Assembly (NCBI GenBank): GCA_001464715.1
Contig: LNDT01000016.1
Location: 1 to 64,000, forward strand
DNA from: Bdellovibrionales bacterium Ga0074137
Lineage (GTDB): Bacteria; Bdellovibrionota; Bdellovibrionia; Bdellovibrionales; JAMPXM01
Reading direction: 5' to 3'
DNA length: 64,000 nucleotides
Within the stretch, counting starts at the first letter, position 1. Each line of letters starts with the position of its first letter. The position numbers and the translations under genes are program-made. Shown here piece by piece: positions 60,396-64,000 of the stretch. The notes under the pieces were generated by a model. The model was not told where the DNA came from. It did not search any database and saw nothing but the letters and a program-made list of their open reading frames with translations.

Positions 60396-60443
60396 CGCCG
60401 AAGGCGTTTGAACATTACCAACGCCGAAGGCGCTAGGATTTTT
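60394..60443. terminator. Paired ACGCCGAAGGCG hairpins between convergent genes
   Basis: AACGCCGAAGGCG occurs at 60394-60406 and again at 60420-60432. Each can form a small stem (ACGCC, loop GAA, GGCGT in the first). TTTTTT at 60438-60443 follows the second on the plus strand. It looks like a terminator for the tldE transcript and possibly a small repeat family. Confidence 0.6.
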
Positions 60444-61191
60444 TCCCGTGCTTCAGCATAATCGCTTCGAGCTCAACAAGAGCTTTTTGATCGAGCTCCC
60501 AAACCTGACGTTTTCCGATTTTTTCCGACATCTCCATAAAAAGAGATTCGCTCAATAGCGGACGCACTTTTCCCGACTGATATTCGCGCTCTTTTTCGTC
60601 GTAGAGACCCAAGAAAGTCTCATCCCGAAACCACGTCTGCTTATTGGCTTTCTGAATCTCGGCCAGTTCACCATCGCTCGGTTCACGCTGAAGGAACTCG
60701 AAAAACAACCCCGAGGCGCGGCTTCCTGGATAGAAAAGTTCTCCAGAGAAAATCTGAATGAGGTTGTCATGTTCGTCGCGAAGAATCGGCGTCACAAACT
60801 GAATGCCGCGTTCGAGCGCGAACTTATGAAATCCAATAAGGTCCGGCGTGCGAAGAGCAATGTGCTGCCAGTGCGACGCAAGGTCGTGACCATCCAACAT
60901 TTCCCGAACGTGCGATGGCTCATCGTCGGGTTCTGAGGGTTGAACCACAGCAATGATTGTGTCGAGTTCATTCCCTGGTTTTGACTCCCACCGCCCAATT
61001 CGGTTGGCAAAGGTCATGGAAACTTCTTTCCCCGATTTGTGCTTGCGTCTTTTCTCATAGAGCAGCTCTTCAGGAGTAAGCCCGAACAGAATTTGGAAGG
61101 TCGCATACATCACCGTGTAAAGCTGCGGCTGAAGACACAAAGTCATATGGTCGACCGCAAAATTCATAAAAGGTGGTTTTGTTCTGTTCAC
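60433..61191 (-). CDS. VOC-superfamily protein (HPPD-like)
   Basis: 252 residues, start GTG at 61191 following GGAGG. Two vicinal-oxygen-chelate modules are suggested: V-D-H-M-T-L-C near residue 13 and H-W-Q-H-I-A-L near 107 supply the metal histidines, and F-F-E-F-L-Q-R near 165 the glutamate, the ligand set of extradiol or 4-hydroxyphenylpyruvate dioxygenases. Length is shorter than HPPD (350). Substrate unknown. It converges with tldE. Confidence 0.75.
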   Translation of the reverse strand: MNRTKPPFMNFAVDHMTLCLQPQLYTVMYATFQILFGLTPEELLYEKRRKHKSGKEVSMTFANRIGRWESKPGNELDTIIAVVQPSEPDDEPSHVREMLDGHDLASHWQHIALRTPDLIGFHKFALERGIQFVTPILRDEHDNLIQIFSGELFYPGSRASGLFFEFLQREPSDGELAEIQKANKQTWFRDETFLGLYDEKEREYQSGKVRPLLSESLFMEMSEKIGKRQVWELDQKALVELEAIMLKHGKKS

Positions 61192-61329
61192 TGAAATCCT
61201 CCGTGGGGGCCCGACAGGTACGCGTAAGCACCAAAGTCAGACCACAATTGAATTCATAGCTCAAGTGCCTGCAGCCTTGTTTAGAACTTTGTCGCACTGC
61301 CGGAAACGCTCGGTCGCCGTCTTTGGACC

Positions 61330-62376
61330 CTAAAGGGTCGCCAGATCGATGACAAAGCGGTAGCGAACATCACTTTTAAGAATGCGCTCGTACGCTTTAT
61401 TGACGTCTTCCATGGGGATCTTTTCGATATCGCAAACGATTTCATGTTTGCCGCAAAAATCGAGCATCTCTTGGGTCTCTTTGATTCCACCGATCAATGA
61501 TCCCGCCAGCGATCGTCGCTTACCAATCAAAGAGAAAGCTCCCACGGGCGGCACATCGCCAGAAGGAATTCCCACCAGTACCAAAGCGCCATCAAGCTTC
61601 AAAAGTGAAAGGTACTTGTTCCAATCCAAATCGGCCGAGACTGTATTGATAATGAGATCAAACCTTCCAGCAAGCTTTTCGAAAGTCGCTTCTTCTGCCG
61701 TCGAGTAGTAGTGCTTCGCACCCATGCGAAGACCATCATCTTTTTTCTTCAGAGACTGACTGAGCACGGTCACTTCGGCCCCCAACGCTGCAGCGATTTT
61801 TACGCCCATGTGTCCAAGACCACCGAGGCCCACGATCGCTACTTTTTTTCCCGGTCCCGCTTTCCAATGAACTAACGGCGAGTACAACGTGATGCCGGCA
61901 CACAAAAGCGGCGCGGCGGCATCGAGAGGTAGATTTTTTGGCATCCGCAAAACGTAACTTTCATCGACGACGATGTGCTTCGAATAGCCGCCCTGAGTGG
62001 CCTTGCCAGTATCGCGTTCTTTTGAATTGTAAGTGCCGGTCATTCCCAAATCACAATACTGCTCAAGACCTTCGCGGCACGGTTGGCATGTTCGGCAGGA
62101 ATCGACAAAACACCCAACGCCGACCGCGTCGCCAACTTTAAATTTTGTTACTTTTGATCCGACTTGAGTCACGACGCCCGCAATTTCATGGCCCGGCACC
62201 ATAGGAAAGGCCGATCCACCCCACTCATCGCGCGCTTGATGAATATCGGAATGACAAATTCCACAAAACTGAATGTCGATCGCGACATCATTTGGCCGAG
62301 GATCCCGGCGCTCGATGGAAAATGGTTTGAGTGGCTCTGTGGCGGTCATTGCTGCAAAAGCTTTTATTGATTTCAT
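61330..62376 (-). CDS. Zinc-dependent NAD(P) alcohol dehydrogenase (Ahr/YjgB type)
   Basis: 348 residues, start ATG at 62376; the open frame to 62619 reads through the inverted-repeat element and is not coding. The catalytic zinc site is G-I-C-H-S-D and G-H-E, the structural zinc site C-x2-C-x2-C-x7-C (C-R-T-C-Q-P-C then Y-C), and the cofactor loop G-L-G-G-L-G-H-M-G. This resembles broad-range aldehyde reductases or cinnamyl-alcohol-type enzymes. Likely role is aldehyde detoxification. Confidence 0.9.
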   Translation of the reverse strand: MKSIKAFAAMTATEPLKPFSIERRDPRPNDVAIDIQFCGICHSDIHQARDEWGGSAFPMVPGHEIAGVVTQVGSKVTKFKVGDAVGVGCFVDSCRTCQPCREGLEQYCDLGMTGTYNSKERDTGKATQGGYSKHIVVDESYVLRMPKNLPLDAAAPLLCAGITLYSPLVHWKAGPGKKVAIVGLGGLGHMGVKIAAALGAEVTVLSQSLKKKDDGLRMGAKHYYSTAEEATFEKLAGRFDLIINTVSADLDWNKYLSLLKLDGALVLVGIPSGDVPPVGAFSLIGKRRSLAGSLIGGIKETQEMLDFCGKHEIVCDIEKIPMEDVNKAYERILKSDVRYRFVIDLATL

Positions 62377-62475
62377 GCCGCTATACTTCGTCTTATGTCT
62401 TCGGCGGTCTAGTGAAAATCTCGAAATCTGTGCCGCGTTCAAAAAATTGAAACGGCCGGATCCTACGGGGACCTC

Positions 62476-62602
62476 GGCGTCTTCCCAAGTTCCGCGACAC
62501 GGGCCTCCAGCCCTCTGCCGCATCGGCTCGGGCCGTCCAGGCCCTCGGCTCGCGGGTACGCGAGCTTCCCGATTCGGAGGTCGCGGAACTTGGGAAGACG
62601 CC
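62476..62602 (+). ncRNA. GC-rich inverted-repeat element or structured RNA candidate
   Basis: Perfect 23-bp arms, GGCGTCTTCCCAAGTTCCGC plus GAC at 62476-62498 and its exact complement at 62580-62602, followed by TTTTTT at 62603-62608. The 81-nt interior folds further: GGGCC-N5-GGCCC at 62530-62544 and GCTCGC-N6-GCGAGC at 62548-62565. Composition is far richer in GC than its surroundings. It stands between two minus-strand genes, yet its T-tail is on the plus strand. It could be a plus-strand small RNA, an oversized terminator or a non-autonomous mobile repeat. The rest of 62377-62699 holds nothing clear. Confidence 0.5.
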
Positions 62603-62699
62603 TTTTTTCGTCTCAGCACGTTCTCACTAGCGGTTGGCCGTTCTCAGAGTGAACAGATTCGTGCGCTGCGCGGCGCTTTGTGTACCAAGCGACATGGCG

Positions 62700-63584
62700 C
62701 TAGCGGCGGGAAAATTCTTCGGCGAAGATTTTTAGTTGACCGTTTTCACGCACGAAATAGATGCGTTTTTGACCGCGGGCGACGAAGGCTTTGCGTCCAC
62801 CTTTGAAGGTCGATGAGTACTCTTGTGTGAAGGCGACCATGTCGTACTTAGGATGTCGAAAGTACCTCGGTTCGCGAGCGGAAACTTGAATAGTTTCGTA
62901 CTTCTTATTGAGTGACTCTTTGTACGCTCGGTACTGATCGCGACTCATCTGTTCATAACGAAAGTCCGACGCGTAGGATCCAATATAGGCATCGATATTT
63001 TTCGACGACCACGCCTGAAGCCAACCGTTGAAGGCCGCTTTCAGTTCTTCCGACGACTCGGGCTTTAAATATTCGGGCTTCATCACATCGTAGATCAGTA
63101 GCGTCGTGTACGGCGGCGCTATGTAGGCACTGATCTCAGTGATCTTTGCATCGTCAACAACCAAGCACCCATCGGAATCTTGTGGCTGCTCCAGGCGCTT
63201 TGGGTCATCGGTTGAATGAAGCATGATATCGAACCCAGTTTTTTTCTCGCGGCGATCAAGACTGTTTGGGTAGTCGACATAGAAAGCCATGGCGCCAAAC
63301 TTCTTTTTGATCGTTGGCGGAAGGTACTTAGCTGTAAAACGATAAATTCCCTCGGGCGTTTTCTGGTCACCTTCCAGCATTTTGTCGCCGGAATTTTTCC
63401 CCAAAGTCAGACTGTAGGTTTTAAAAATTTCGAGGCCGTTTTTGTAATTCGCAAGATGAAGCTGAAACTTTGCCTTGTCGACGATGACGACCGGAAGATC
63501 TTGCGCCAAGCTCTTTGTCGACGCCGGACTCGGAGCGGCCAAAAACATCAGAAGATTTACAACAACGACCCACGTCTTAATCAT
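62700..63584 (-). CDS. L,D-transpeptidase (YkuD/YafK type) with NTF2-like tail
   Basis: 294 residues with a signal peptide (ending S-P-A-S). The YkuD catalytic motif H-S-T-D-D-P then D-S-D-G-C-L-V-V (C near residue 139) is intact, and G-D-Q-K-T-P-E-G-I-Y is the family approach. A C-terminal SnoaL/NTF2-like domain (residues 185-294) is attached, seen in YafK-type proteins. Likely function is murein cross-link or Braun-lipoprotein-linkage cleavage. Confidence 0.9.
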   Translation of the reverse strand: MIKTWVVVVNLLMFLAAPSPASTKSLAQDLPVVIVDKAKFQLHLANYKNGLEIFKTYSLTLGKNSGDKMLEGDQKTPEGIYRFTAKYLPPTIKKKFGAMAFYVDYPNSLDRREKKTGFDIMLHSTDDPKRLEQPQDSDGCLVVDDAKITEISAYIAPPYTTLLIYDVMKPEYLKPESSEELKAAFNGWLQAWSSKNIDAYIGSYASDFRYEQMSRDQYRAYKESLNKKYETIQVSAREPRYFRHPKYDMVAFTQEYSSTFKGGRKAFVARGQKRIYFVRENGQLKIFAEEFSRR

Positions 63585-63676
63585 GAATTCTGACTGTACA
63601 GAAGATTGCTGACTAAGACAGCTTGGACCTCGACCTGAGACTAGAGTAGAGATTGGAGCAAGAGAGGTCGTTTAAG

Positions 63677-64000
63677 ATGCTAAAAATTTCACCGATCAAA
63701 ACGCCCATTTTTGAACCGGATTCGGCCGCCAATGAAAGCTCGCTCTCTGAATTTATCGCTAACCACTTACCCTCAGATCTTATTCAAGAGGGCATGGTCC
63801 TGGCCGTATCTTCGAAAATCGTAAGCCTCTCGGAGCATCGAACGATTCCGAAATCGGGAATCGACAAGGCCCGTCTGATTGACCAAGAGGCTGATTTAAA
63901 TCTTGGTCCCATTGGTTACGGGAGCATTCTTACGATCAAAGAGAATCTTCTCCTTCCGTCGGCGGGCGTCGACGAATCAAATTCCAAAGATGAAAGCTAC
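63677..64000 (+). CDS. CofE-like F420-0:glutamate ligase-family protein, 5-prime part
   Basis: First 108 codons, cut by the window edge. The frame from the ATG at 63677 (ribosome site AGAGAGG) reads V-L-A-V-S-S-K-I-V-S-L-S-E near residue 42, Q-E-A-D near 70, then I-G-Y-G-S-I-L-T-I-K and L-P-S-A-G-V-D-E-S-N near 98, which match the PF01996 family. In bacteria without F420 this domain has an unknown ligase role. The catalytic part beyond residue 108 is not seen. Confidence 0.8.
   Translation, partial: MLKISPIKTPIFEPDSAANESSLSEFIANHLPSDLIQEGMVLAVSSKIVSLSEHRTIPKSGIDKARLIDQEADLNLGPIGYGSILTIKENLLLPSAGVDESNSKDESY

Noticed and set aside
62377-62619. N-terminal extension of the alcohol dehydrogenase
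   Set aside because: It is a low-complexity translation of the inverted-repeat element; dehydrogenase similarity begins at the Met at 62376.
1-64000. CRISPR array, rRNA genes, prophage or replication origin
   Set aside because: No regularly spaced repeats, no rRNA-like stretches, no phage structural genes and no dnaA-box cluster were seen on either strand.

Overview
The window is a gene-dense bacterial chromosome segment of roughly 50% GC with standard-code stops, many ATGA/GTGA gene overlaps and many exported proteins and lipoproteins. The lipoprotein style (one lipobox reads F-Q-N-C), the single-subunit CcoNO fusion and the mix of genes fit a free-living or predatory Gram-negative of the Bdellovibrionota/Oligoflexia type. 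That placement is an inference; there is no rRNA or tRNA gene in the window to test it.

Region 1 (1-12.8 kb) is dominated by arsenic. A phosphate-type ABC transporter (pstC end, pstA, pstB) runs with 16 nt spacing into the two arsenosugar-associated transferases. Facing it is an operon of a nucleoside hydrolase, a peroxidase-like carboxymuconolactone decarboxylase (CMD) protein and the radical SAM enzyme ArsS. Next come a second radical SAM gene cut by an in-frame TGA, a DUF547 lipoprotein, a chalcone-isomerase-like protein, a MauE/DoxX membrane protein and a second CMD protein. A thioredoxin-type arsenate reductase lies at 12.3 kb, and an IS256-family element at 12.8-14.3 kb sits just upstream of it, inside or beside a broken gene. 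No arsM is present.

Region 2 (14-21 kb) has a nitrate-sensing-type chemoreceptor, a short RecQ, a small heat shock protein, a decayed CBS-domain gene and an orphan MlaF-type ATPase. Region 3 (21.4-26.3 kb) is a sulfide/persulfide module: TauE, two YeeE/YedE halves, a rhodanese-dioxygenase-rhodanese fusion, a Crp/Fnr-type regulator and a second persulfide-dioxygenase-like protein. Two identical 18-bp palindromic operators flank the regulator gene. Region 4 (26.5-34.1 kb) is a cbb3 oxidase operon, ccoI-S-NO-Q-P-G plus a TauE/DsbD-like gene, with a fused CcoNO and a one-haem CcoP.

Region 5 (34.2-42 kb) holds an NtrC-type response regulator and a PAS histidine kinase next to a four-gene operon (CBS protein, tandem universal stress protein, HemG-like flavodoxin, P-type ATPase). 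Sigma-54-like promoters and a shared TTTTGTC(T/C)-type element appear here, before the other CBS operon at 10.5 kb and, for the promoter only, before hsp20. Together they suggest an energy- or oxygen-stress regulon.

Region 6 (42-64 kb) is mostly envelope and housekeeping: LytM and MltB peptidoglycan enzymes, an L,D-transpeptidase, a lipocalin, an exported hydrolase, several unrecognised secreted proteins, OsmC, pirin, GNAT, TldD/TldE, a VOC protein, an alcohol dehydrogenase and the start of a CofE-like gene at the edge. A GC-rich element with perfect 23-bp inverted ends and a T-tail lies alone at 62.5 kb.
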